64,000 nucleotides of DNA from NCBI RefSeq assembly GCF_902686445.1, contig NC_062219.1, positions 42,683,056 to 42,747,055 on the forward strand, given 5' to 3'. The position numbers and the translations under genes are program-made. The notes below the pieces were generated by a model. The model had not been told where the DNA came from, made no database searches, and saw only the letters and a program-made list of their open reading frames with translations. This DNA comes from Sciurus carolinensis. Taxonomy: Eukaryota; Chordata; Mammalia; Rodentia; Sciuridae. Of this stretch, positions 21,242 through 30,990 are shown one piece after another (position 1 is the stretch's first letter; each line of letters starts with the position of its first letter).

Positions 21242-22693
21242 ATGAATATGTGTAAGATGTTATTTGTGTTACCTTTTCTTGTTTGGTTTCTGTTTGTTGT
21301 TGTTGTGTCGATATGGACATTAGTTCATTTCTGTCTGGCTTCCAAAAAACCAAAATTTCAAGAACGGTTAAGAGAAGGGGAAAAAATATTAGAAACTGTA
21401 AAAGAAGAACAATCAAGTCGAGCTTCTGAAAGAGAAAGTAGATGTTCAGACTCAGTACAGGGATATAACTCTGAAGAATAGGAGCTATCTGAGACAGAGC
21501 TAGAAAAGAAGTTCCCTCAGTGGCATTTAACCCCTACCGCGCTGTGCCCTCCGGTGTATAATCCAGATCACCACTCTTTTCCAAGATGTAGGGGCGCATG
21601 TACCTGCTGCACAGGGGTGGCCCCCAGACAGTGGGCTGATGTAGAATCTCGATCAGTGTTCCCAATATTCCCAGTATTTGAAGATCAAAACAATCAGAGA
21701 TATCATCAAATATTAGATATAAAATTAGTAAAACAATTAAAAGAGGCAGTTATGTCCTATGGAGTACAAGCTGCATTTACCATTTCTTTATTAGAGAATG
21801 TTGCAAGTCAAAATCTGACTCTGACTGATTGGGGTAATTTAGCAAAAGCATGTTTATCTGGGAGACAATATCTCATGTGGAAGGTGGCTAACCAGGAGTT
21901 ATGTTCTGATACTGCCCGACGTAATGCAGTTGTGGGCAATCCTCAATGGAATCTAAACATGCTGACAGGTCAAGGACCATAAGAAGGGCAAGGTAATCAG
22001 ATTAATTTCCACCCTGGTGTGTATCAACAAATTAGTGCTGCTGCCACTAAAGCTTGGAGAACACTTTCAAGTGCTGGAGATCTTCAAGGACAGTTATCTA
22101 AAGTTATTCAAGGTCATAATGAGCCCTATGCTGATTTTGTAGACAGATTGATTCAAACAGCAGGACTTATATTTGGAGATGTGGACCAGGCTATGCCCTT
22201 AGTCAAACAGCTTGCATATGAACAAGCAAATAAATGGTGTAAAGAAGCAATAAGACCTTGGAAAAACAAAGACCTTGGAGCCTACTTAAAGGCTTGTAGG
22301 GATATTAATGAGACTTTTATTCAAGGTCAGGTGATGGCTGCAGTGCTTGCACAGGGTCTTAGAGGTAATACCAGCTCCCGCCCAGGCCAACAGTGTTATC
22401 AATGTAAACAATTTGGACACATGAAAAAGGACTGCCCCCAAGGTTCTGTGCCAAAACTATGTCCCCGATGTAAAAAAGGGAAACACTGGGCAAGTGACTG
22501 TAAGTCAACTAGAGACAAAGATGGTAACCCTTTACCTCCAAAAAATGGGAATAGGGGCCCCCGGCCTCAGGGCCCACAAATATACAGGTCTATCCAGTCC
22601 GTGCCTCGGACCCATTACCCCTTTACTCCCCAATTAGACAAGCAAGAGGAAGCGCAGGATTGGACCTCTGTGCCTCCGCCAGAGCAGTATTAA
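21242..22693 (+). pseudogene. gag: Endogenous retroviral gag, two in-frame stops
   Basis: Structural polyprotein of the provirus. One reading frame of about 483 codons is cut by TAG at 21479-21481 and TAA at 21980-21982. The ATG at 21242 is followed by a hydrophobic segment (about residues 7-31, with FVVVVSIW) and then a charged Lys/Arg/Glu-rich stretch, unlike a myristoylated matrix. The capsid begins near 21660. Its major homology region is at 22109-22150 (QGHNEPYADFVDRL). Two CCHC zinc knuckles follow at 22394-22435 and 22460-22501. A hydrophobic Gag N-terminus is the trait that sends intracisternal A particles to the ER; applying it here is inference. The region before capsid is short for a betaretrovirus. 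No full product can be made without stop readthrough. Confidence 0.92.
22540..22546 (+). promoter_or_regulatory. Probable gag-pro -1 frameshift slip site
   Basis: A AAA AAT in phase with the gag codons, close to the MMTV-type A AAA AAC heptamer. Gag is in one frame and pro in the -1 frame, as expected. However, the -1 frame meets TAG at 22552-22554, nine bases past the slip, so this copy could not pass into pro. Confidence 0.6.
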
Positions 22694-23472
22694 CTCCAGA
22701 GATGGGAGTACAACCAATACCAACTTCGGTTGTCGGCCCATTACCTAAAGGAACAGTGGGACTAGTTCTGGGGAGGAGTTCTTCTGCCTTAAAAGGATTA
22801 AATATTGTCCCTGGAGTTATAGACCCTGATTTTACAGGAGAAATAAAAATCCTTGCTTCTTCACCAAGAGGTGTAGCAATAATAGCTCAGGGTGATAGCA
22901 TAGCACCATTGTTGGTCTTACCCAGCTGCCATGATCAATATCCATCAAAGAATATTATTAGGGGAAATAAAGGATTAGGTTCTACTGGTCAAAATATGGT
23001 CATGTTAACATTGGGTTTAAAACATAGACCTATGACAAAGTTAATGATAGAAGGCAAAAGTTTTGAGGGCTTATTAGATACTGGGGCTGACAAAAGTATT
23101 ATCAAAATTACAGAATGGCCCAAAGCCTGGCCACTTCAACAGGCAGATCAGACTTTAAGGGGATTGGGTATAGCTTCCAATCCTAACAAGAGTGCAGCCA
23201 TATTAAAATGGAAGGATAAAGAAGGTCATAGTGGTATCGTTCAACCTTACGTCCTTGAACATCTCCCGGTAAACTTGTGGGAGAAAGATATCATGGAATA
23301 GATGGATTTACATCTTACATCCGAGATCCCATACAGTAATCCAAAAACTAATCAAATGATGTTAGCCCAAGGACACATATGGGGAAGAGGTCTTGGGAAA
23401 AATAGTCAAGGACCTACTTCACCCAGTTTAGTTACTCCAATACAAGATAAAAAGGGATTGGATTTTCATTAG
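22555..23472 (+). pseudogene. pro: Endogenous retroviral dUTPase-protease with G-patch, broken
   Basis: This frame is -1 to gag. The N-terminal part is a dUTPase domain: motif I AGLDLCA (about 22651), GRSS (about 22774) and GVIDPDFTGEI (about 22810-22845). The aspartic protease follows, with active site LLDTGADKSII at 23071-23103 and a flap-like RGLGIA. LWEKDIM closes the protease core, then TAG stops it at 23299-23301. The same frame continues beyond the stop with a G-patch (GHIWGRGLGKNSQG, 23371-23412), a domain carried by betaretroviral proteases, and ends at TAG 23470-23472. dUTPase, protease and G-patch together mark class II elements. TAG at 22552 also blocks entry from gag. Confidence 0.9.
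23460..23466 (+). promoter_or_regulatory. Probable pro-pol -1 frameshift slip site
   Basis: G GAT TTT in phase with the pro codons, close to the MMTV pro-pol heptamer G GAU UUA. Reading shifts here from pro (stop at 23470) into the pol frame, where the typical start of reverse transcriptase ([14 protein letters not shown]) begins at once. Confidence 0.7.
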
Positions 23473-25100
23473 GGGCCACTGAAGCAATTAAAATAACATG
23501 GAAATCTGATAAACCTGTCTGGGTCCCTCAGTGGCCCCTCTCAAAAGACAAATTAGAAGTGGCCCAGCAATTGATTAAAGAACAACTAGAGGCTGGACAC
23601 ATCAAACCATCCACCTCTCCTTTCAACACACCAATATTCATAATAAAAAAGAAATCAGGAAAATGGAGGCTATTACATGACCTAAGAGCAGTAAATTCTT
23701 TAATGGAGCCCATGGGACTTATTCAACTAGGATTACCTACTTTATCGACTATCCCAGTTAATCGACCCTCCATTGTTATTGACATAAAAGATTGCTTCTT
23801 TTCCATTCCGTTACATCCCTCAGACACCAAAAGGTTCGCATTTACTGTGCACTCACTTAATAATAGCTCTCCTAATAAAAGATATGAATGGATAGTCCTC
23901 CCACAAGGCATAGCCATAGCCCCACTACGTGTCAAATATATGTAGGCAAGGCTATTGAATCCATACGCCTAGCAAACCCTCAACTTTTAATCTATCATTA
24001 TATGAATGATATTTTGCTAGCTCATAAGGAAAAACCCGTCTTAGAGCAATGTTATAATTCCTTACTAAAGTCACTGGAAAGATGGGGCTTACATATTGCC
24101 ATTGATAAAGTACAAATGACAGACACCAAAAACTTCCTGGGATCTATCATAAATGCAACTATGGTTAAACCCATAAAAATTACCGTTCGGGTGGACAAAC
24201 TTAGAACTTTAAATGATTTTCAAAAACTTTTGGGTGATATTAATTGGATTAGAACTTACCTTCATTTACCCACCTCAAGTTTGGGCCCCCTGTTTCATAT
24301 TCTTAAAGGTGATTCTGATCCCCTTTCTAAGCAGGTGCTTACCCCTAAGGCTCGAACAGCTCTCAAGTTTGTTGAAACAGCTATGGAAAATGTTCACCTT
24401 GATCGTATTGACCTAGCTAAGCCTTTATCATTCATTGTCTTGGCCACAAATAAGTTACCCACAGGAGTGTTTTGGCAAAAGGGTCCTATTCTATGGGTTC
24501 ACATGAATTATGCCCCTAACAAGGTCTTATCCTTGTTTACTGAATCTGTGGCAGAATTAATCCTTAAGGCGTTAAAAGTATCCCTTTCCACCTTTGGATC
24601 ACATCCCTCAACAATCACTACTCCGTATACTACTGATCAGATACAATATCTTATTAATAATTCAAATTCATGGGCTATAGTCTTTACTAGTACTTCTGCT
24701 GTGTTTGATAATCATTTGCCATCTGATCCTCTTCTCCAATTTTGGAGTCAACATCCTATAATTTTCCCTAAAGTCACCCAAAAAGAACCTATTATAGGAG
24801 CTACCCTTATATTTACTGATGGATCAAAAAATGGTACGGGTGCTATTACTATAGATAATGTTACAGAAACATTGCTGTTTAATACTCTATCTGCACAACA
24901 AACAGAACTATTAGTAGCTATAGAAGTATTCAAAACCCACCATGAGCCTTTTAACCCATTCTCTGATAGCAAATATGTTGTTAATGCTGTTCAAAATTTA
25001 GAATTAACTGGTCTGATTTCCCTCACCTCCACTATTACTAAATATTTACAATGCTTACAAAAACTTATCTGGGACAGAAAAGATCCTTTTTTATTGGGCA
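23460..25100 (+). pseudogene. pol: Endogenous retroviral reverse transcriptase and RNase H, frameshifted
   Basis: Copies viral RNA into DNA in the intact relatives. The fingers and palm start after the slip site ([34 protein letters not shown] near 23635). The frame is lost near 23916, just after LPQG, by a one-base change in length, and continues in the next frame ([12 protein letters not shown]). The catalytic box reads YMND at 23999-24010 where the family has YMDD or YVDD, which should abolish synthesis. Thumb and connection follow (KNFLGSIIN, LGDINWIR). RNase H shows FTDGSKNG (Asp at 24818), AQQTELLV and SDSKYVV. A second shift lies in the T-run at 25087-25092, before FIGHVRVHTGLPGPLS. 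Confidence 0.92.
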
Positions 25101-26010
25101 TGTTCGGGTTCATACTGGCCTTCCAGGTCCTCTAAGTTTACACAATGATTTAACAGACACGGCCACCAGAGACCCACACATCTTTAATATGCTTGAAAAT
25201 GCAAAAACTTTTCATTCCAAATTTCATGTAAATGCTTCCACTCTATGTACACGCTATAAAATTACTAAGGCAACAGCTCGGGACATAGTCAAGTCTTGTG
25301 CTAAATGTGCTACACTTATTCCTAACCCCTCGTTAGGAGTAAATCCAAAAGGGCTTCAGCCCAATCATATTTGGCAAATGGATGTAAATCATTATTCAGA
25401 ATTTGGAAAACTACAATTCATTCATGTGTCTATTGATACCTTTTCAGGATTTATTATGGCCTCTGCTCATATTGGAGAAAAAACCAAAGATGTAATAACA
25501 CACTGTTTACACTCTTTCTCCATCCTGGGGGTTCCCAAATAAATTAAAACAGATAATGGTCCTGGATATACATCCCAGGCCTTTAAACAATTTTGTTCCA
25601 CCTTTGGTATTCAACATATCACAGGAATTCCCTATAGTCCTACTGGACAAAGCATTGTGGAGCGTGCCCATTTAACGCTTAAAAACATGCTTTATAAACA
25701 AAAAGGGGGAATAGAGGCATCATACAGATCCCCAAAAGACAAATTATCTGTTGTTTTGTTCATTTTAAATTTTTTAAATCTCGATTCTGAGGGCCGATCT
25801 GCTGCTGACCCTCATTCAGAGCCTAATAAAAAACATCTACCTCAAGTGCTCTGGAAGGACATTCTATCGGGACAATGGAAAGGCCCGGATCCGGTGTTAA
25901 TCTGGACACAAGGGTCTGTTTGTGTTTTCACACAGGACGCACAATCGCCAATTTGGTTGCCGGAGAGATTGGTCAAGGCCTCAACAGAGAAGAAGATGAG
26001 GAGGCTTCTC
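25087..26010 (+). pseudogene. pol: Endogenous retroviral integrase, one in-frame stop
   Basis: Joins viral DNA to the host chromosome in intact relatives. The end of RNase H (HTGLPGPLSLHNDLTD) leads into the zinc-binding HHCC domain (FHSKFH near 25210; CAKC near 25300). The catalytic core has Asp in WQMDVNHYSEF (25381), Asp in TDNGPGY (25552) and Glu in SIVERAH (25660), with 35 residues between the last two (DDX35E). TAA at 25540-25542 breaks the frame just before the second Asp. The C-terminal domain ends with WTQGSVCVFTQD and IWLPERLVK. The integrase is otherwise well kept and may have been shorter-lived as a selected unit than gag. Confidence 0.9.
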
Positions 26011-26320
26011 CCACTGATGGTGTTGGCGATTTCTCACCAAGTTAATGGAGGAGATTTGCGTGAACTATGGGGGATAGTAAAGACGTGGCCCTATCCTGTA
26101 CCCCTTACCAACTCTTCTATTCTATATCCTCCTATTTTTACAACAATTGGCCACATTTCTCCAGTCTACTGTTCAATGGGGAAAAGAATGGTTTGTGTTT
26201 TTGTCCAGGGGAGGTCTATTGTGTGTTGTATCTGTTCTGTGCATATAGTGTTTATACAAAACGCGTATACATCGGTACAGAGAAACAGCCATTATTCGCC
26301 AAGCTCTTGTCGCAATTGAT
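25996..26320 (+). pseudogene. Short env-like remnant after pol
   Basis: The frame that carries the end of integrase stays open to 26319. It includes a Met followed by basic and hydrophobic residues (MRRLLPLMVLAIS), like a signal peptide, then a stretch with a possible N-glycosylation site (PYPVPLTNSS). Its placement directly after pol suggests the start of a surface glycoprotein. No transmembrane subunit, fusion peptide or immunosuppressive-type region is present, and only about 200 bases remain before the polypurine tract, so most of env has been lost. It could instead be a random extension of pol. Confidence 0.45.
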
Positions 26321-26365
26321 GCTGGTTCATCCCCCCAAGTCTGGTTAAATATGCTGAACCGGTAG

Positions 26366-26485
26366 TCAAAGATGGGTAAGATTCATGGGGAGCTCATACC
26401 AACCTAAGACAGGAAATGAGGGCTAGAGCCTCATTGTCCAATGACGGGTAAGGATGTTGCTCTGCCATGGACAACCTAAGACAGG
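26366..26485 (+). promoter_or_regulatory. CTE-like RNA export element (NXF1/TAP type)
   Basis: Two half-sites, each with the same pair of boxes. Half 1 has tcaaagatgggtaag (26366-26380) and ccaacctaagacagg (26399-26413). Half 2 has ccaatgacgggtaag (26438-26452) and acaacctaagacagg (26471-26485). Between the halves, aatgaggg..gcctcatt can fold into an apical stem, and CATGG at 26384-26388 can pair with CCATG at 26465-26469. This two-fold arrangement and the box sequences match the constitutive transport element of type D retroviruses, which recruits NXF1 to export unspliced RNA. It sits between pol/env and the 3' LTR, as in those viruses. Export activity of this copy is inferred; the first box carries one change (gatggg for gacggg). 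Confidence 0.85.
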
Positions 26486-26500
26486 CACGGTCTCTTTTAT

Positions 26501-26517
26501 AAACAGAAAGGGGGAGA
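26501..26517 (+). promoter_or_regulatory. Polypurine tract
   Basis: aaacagaaagggggaga directly abuts the TG of the 3' LTR. It is the plus-strand primer in retroviral replication. Confidence 0.9.
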
Positions 26518-26874
26518 TGTGGCAGGCGAGACCTGGGGCCCAGGGTTACACCACATGCATCTAAAGATGGCGACTGGCAGAGAGCCAAAGTCGTTCTGAA
26601 TGCGCCTTGAGAGAAACAGGAAGCGTTTACCATTGGCTGTATGATAATTAGTTCAGCCGCCTAGCGCGTGGACAGATATATCTTACATGTGTGCTTGAGC
26701 TCGTGATCGCTTGACCTTTAATAGGATTGGATGGACATATCTGGTTACAATTGCTTATGCATGAGACTGCTTATATCTTATATATTGAGGGTGTTATCCG
26801 AATAAAGCGGAAGCTGCTTCATGAACTTCTGAAGAGTACGGGTCGTTTGTCCCGCTGGTCGGCGGCAAGCGACA
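26518..26874 (+). mobile_element. 3' LTR of class II endogenous retrovirus
   Basis: Same start as the 5' LTR (TGTGGCAGGCGAGAC) and ends AAGCGACA. It is 357 bp long. It differs from the 5' copy by about 20 substitutions and by an extra cttatat unit before the TATA box. It keeps the YY1-like site (26564-26574), TATATAT (26779-26785) and AATAAA (26801-26806). Confidence 0.94.
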
Positions 26875-26880
26875 ATTAAT
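26875..26880. repeat. 3' target-site duplication of the provirus
   Basis: attaat, identical to 20683-20688, directly after the CA end of the 3' LTR. Confidence 0.93.
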
Positions 26881-28800
26881 TCTAATGAAATAAAGAAAGT
26901 TTACTCTTATATTGCTTCAATCTCTATCCTCTTTATGGGGCTGTTATTGTTACACACTTCTATGATTCTAAAGGTAAAATTATATTTTTAATGAAATTTC
27001 TTTTTAAAACAGTAAAAAGAAAAATACGAAATTATATGTTTGCAATTTTCTACCTACTTGACCTTACTGGCACTCTTTCTTACATATGTGGATTAGAATT
27101 AATGGCTACTGTTACTTGCTTTCAGGCTAAGGAACTCACTTGATATTTCTTGAAAGGCAGGTCTGCTGGCAAAGAATTCTCTCAAACTTTGTTACTTAAC
27201 CTTCACTTTTGGAAAAATAATTTTACTATGTATATAAATTTTTTAATTGCGGTTATTTAGTATATCATTTCCAAATGTTATCCTACTGCCTTCTCTTGCG
27301 TATTGTTCAGATGAGAATCAATTGTTATTTCTCTACTTAATGAGTTTTTTGTTTTCCTTTGTGCTGTTTTCAATATTTGCTTTATCTTTTATTTTCAGTG
27401 TTTTGTGTATGATATTTATGGGTATGCATACATATGCATTTAAGTTCTTAAATATATAGGTTGACTTTTTCATCAAATTTGAATTCTAGCCATTTTTCTT
27501 TGAAATTTTTCTGCCCCTTTCTCTCTTCCTCCATTTTTGACTCCTATTTTGCCAGTATTTTTATGCCTAAGGATACCCAACGTTTCTCTGGTGGTCTGTT
27601 CAATTTTCTTTATTGTTTTTTTCTCCCTTCATCAAGTTCTGTATCTCTAATGTTAGACATAAGAAATTAACTCTTTAGAATCAGAGAGTAATGCTTTCCT
27701 GTACTTTCTTCTTTTGCCAGCCCAAATCTGTTGTTGAGAACCCTCTTGTGAATTTTTTATTTGGTCATTTTACTTTCCAATTTCAGAATTTCCACATGCA
27801 TTTTTAAAAATAAATTTTTTATCTCTTCATTGAAAGTCTTCATTTGATAAAACATTGTCAATATGCCTTCCTTTGATTATGTATGCATGGTTCCATTTTT
27901 TTTTCTCTGCATTTACTTATAATGGCCACTTTGAGGTCTTTGTCTAAGTTGCACATCTGAATCCTTCAGGAACAGTTTCAGTTCTGCCTTTTCTTTTCTT
28001 CTCTTTTCTTTTCTTTTCTTTTCTTTTCTTTTCTCTTTCCTTGTGTATGGGTGACCCTTACCTATTTGCTTGAATGTCTCATAATTTTTAGCTGAAAAGT
28101 AGAAAATTTAAATAATACATTGTAGCAACGTATAGATACTAATAACCTCCCCTCCCATGATTTGATATTGTTGCTAATTTCTTAGTGTTGTATTCATTTG
28201 TTTAGTGAGTGGACTGAACAGACTCTATTTTCCCTCCTTGTGTAGTCTCTGGTACCCCTGTCAAATATTCTTTCTTATTCTTTTTAACCTGGCTATCTAG
28301 GTGCTGCTTTTGGAACAGCCTAAGCCACTTACTGTTAAAGGTGGTGTTTAAATACTTTTAGCCACTTAGATTTTTGTATTTTACCTTTGTATGCATGTGT
28401 GGCTTGGAGCAGTTATCACAGTTAAAGAAGTGAATGTTTTTGCCCTCTGTTCCACCAGGGATTAAGAGCTTCGATTTTACCCCTTTGAAAATTTCTGAAA
28501 AGGCACAGCTTGGGGCATACACACAAAGGTCCACACAGCAGAAAATACATGTGATTTTATTTTTAAGCCTGGCTTCCTAGATTTGCTTAAGCCCCTAGTG
28601 CCCATGAGGCTTCTGCCCTAAGTTGATGGACTGTATGATGTTTGGGGAACATTTTCAGGTCTGACCCTCTTCCCTGCTTTGACTGATTATGACTGAGTTA
28701 TGCCAGAGCTTACACACAGCACTCCCTACTAGCAGGGATGACTCGGAGAGCTTTGTGGGTGTCTCATTTCCTGTTTTTCTCTATTAAACTTATGGCTTCT
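26881..28800 (-). mobile_element. Ancient L1, 5' portion, minus strand (right of the provirus)
   Basis: Continues the L1 broken at 20688. Landmarks are 'cttgaaaggcaggtctgctg', 'caaagaattctctcaaactt', 'ttctgcccctttctctcttc', 'tttgaggtctttgtctaagt' and 'ttaaataatacattgtagca', the reverse of old L1 5'-side sequence. Open frames at 27247-27670 are remnants of this. A (TTTTC)n run lies at about 27995-28035. The right edge is uncertain. Confidence 0.65.
27988..28038. repeat. (TTTTC)n tract
   Basis: About nine imperfect units of ttttc in the L1 remnant. Confidence 0.9.
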
Positions 28801-30374
28801 CAGTCATTTTGCTTGTCTCTACTTGTATCATAGACCTTTGAGAACTCTTTTAATTACACCGAAATCACCATTCTCTTTTACAATACGTTTTGGCATGAAA
28901 TTCTGGACACTCTGCTCCTCAGGAAGTCATTTTCCTTATGCATAGGAATGAAACTTTTTGTCCTTAAAGTTACCTCCCTGGCTATAATCTCTTGGTCAGC
29001 ACACAAGAATTGGAGGTAGACACAGTGGCCTGTTCCCATAGAATGACTCTTCTGCTGCAAAAATGAGCATGGGGATGGGGGCACTTGTTGGGGCATGACG
29101 TGGTTATCCCTAGTCTTCTTGGCTTGGTCCCCCATAAGTGACTTGGGCCAGAAGCTATTGATTCTGTGTGGCATGATGGGCATGTGAAGCCTGAACAGGG
29201 CTTCTATCTTATGAATGGAGCTTGATTAGGGGAAAGACCTTGTCCTCTAAGTTACGCTAGGCTTGAGTAAACCTTCTGCATCCTGGTAGTACATAAGGGA
29301 CATGAGAAAAGTCAGCAGCACACTCCTCACAAACTCAAAAGAAAACGAGGGCTCCCTCTTTCACCAGGTCCCAGAATTAAAGATCTTGGGTAATTCTTAT
29401 AAGAGGGAGCTCAGGAGGAGGGGAAAATGGAAGGGGTGGGTTATGGACCAAATGCTACAGAATCGACTGTTGTTACCAAGATGTAGTAGATTTTCTTGAG
29501 TTTCTGAATTACCTGTATGTCCTTAGAACAATATCCAAATACTTCAAATGATTATTTTTATTATTTTCACCAATTAAATTGTTGTTTATTGGGGAAAGAT
29601 ATGCCTTGCTACTCATTCCTCCAGTTCAGACTGGCTCACAAAATACTTCCAACATTAAAAGTCAAGGACATAAATAATCTAGTAAAAATGTTTAAGAAAA
29701 AAATTGGTAAACCAGTTTGGAATAATGATTTATCACAGGTCATAAACCGTAGTTTTCTCTAGCTCTTTGGGGAAAACTGTGACCTGCTTTAGAGAAGTGT
29801 GTAAAATCCCTCGAAAGTATGCTTTTAGTGACTGAAAGTCAGAGGAAAGGAGAAATGGGTAGAATTCATTCTCTCTAACATAACTGCTGTGTCCAGCACA
29901 TGAATGAAAGGCAAGGGAGCAATCTTACACTCCATTTCATCCTTAATAAAGGGTTTCATCTAGACTTGATAAAACTAAGCACAGACTGCACGTAGCAGGG
30001 ACTCCTGCATGTGGAACCGCTCAGGCATCCTGAAAGCTCTGTCCATGCTCAGCACATCCATTCCAATAAGTGGTAACCAGATGGCAACCAATCATCTGGA
30101 AAATTGGCTTCAATTTCAGTGATACCAGGAATCAAACTATTGAGATGATGATTCAAGGCTAAGGACTGATTAGAAAAAGCAGTGTCACATACATTCTGTG
30201 ATTCAAAAGTGGGTAGCATTTCTATGGAACAAGGACAGTATACCATGAGTTCTGACGAACTTGAGGTCCACTTAATTCCTGGGACCTATCTTATTCCTTT
30301 GTAACAAGTCAGGCTTCAGATGACATTATCTCACAGACTCATAGGATAGTAAAACAGAAAACTTCTTTAAAGGA
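28801..30374. other. Stretch without recognised genes
   Basis: No repeat or exon I can name. The minus-strand frame at 28878-29183 has no recognisable domain. Confidence 0.5.
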
Positions 30375-30882
30375 TGTGGTACACAGAATTATAGCTTCTA
30401 AAAGATATCCACACCCTAATTCCCAGAATCTAGAAATTTGTTATGTTACATGGTAAAGAGGAATTAGGGTTGCAGATGAAATTAACATGCTGATCACCTG
30501 ACCTTAAAATAAATGAGATTATCTGAATTTCCCAGGTTCCCAATCAAAATAGCCTTTAAATAGCTCAAAAGAAGTCAGAAAAGGGAATGAATGTTTAACA
30601 ATGAGAGCTGAAAAATATTTGAGCAAGAATGGAAATTTCCAATTTAACAAAGTGAATCAGTTCTAGGGACCTACTGTACACCATGGTGACGATTGTTAAG
30701 GGCAATCCACCAGAGCCTCCCAAGGCATGCAACCTGCTAAAACTCATTTTGGACTTGATTTCAGCCCACCAGGACTAATTTTGAACTTCTGACTTTCAGA
30801 ACCATAAGATAATGAACTTGTTGTTTCAAGCAACTAAATTTGTGGTACTTTGCTATAGCAGTAATGAAAACTAAAATAATGG
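30375..30882 (+). mobile_element. MLT1-type MaLR solo LTR
   Basis: 'acacagaattatagcttcta', 'ccacaccctaattcccagaa', 'gttacatggtaaagaggaat', 'tgcagatgaaattaacatgc', 'agcccaccaggactaatttt' and 'tgtggtactttgctatagca' follow the known MLT1 LTR order from end to end. It is heavily diverged, as expected for an element older than the mammalian orders. Confidence 0.8.
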
Positions 30883-30884
30883 TA

Positions 30885-30990
30885 TTGAGCTCTGTGCTTT
30901 CATTTTATGAATGAGAATACTGAGACTCGGAGAAGTGAGGTGCTCCCACACCTAAAATCCCCACAGGTAGTAGGAGCAGAGCTCACCCAT
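30885..30990 (+). repeat. MIR fragment
   Basis: 'cattttatgaatgagaatac', 'tgagactcggagaagtgagg' and 'acaggtagtaggagcagagc' match the 3' half of MIR. Confidence 0.7.

Noticed and set aside
22478..22484. GGGAAAC heptamer as gag-pro slip site
   Set aside because: It is a classic betaretroviral heptamer, but here it begins on a codon boundary of gag, so it is out of phase for -1 slippage. A AAA AAT at 22540 is in phase.
20689..26874. Replication-competent retrovirus
   Set aside because: Two stops in gag, two in the pro frame, two frame losses and one stop in pol, a changed catalytic box and no usable env.
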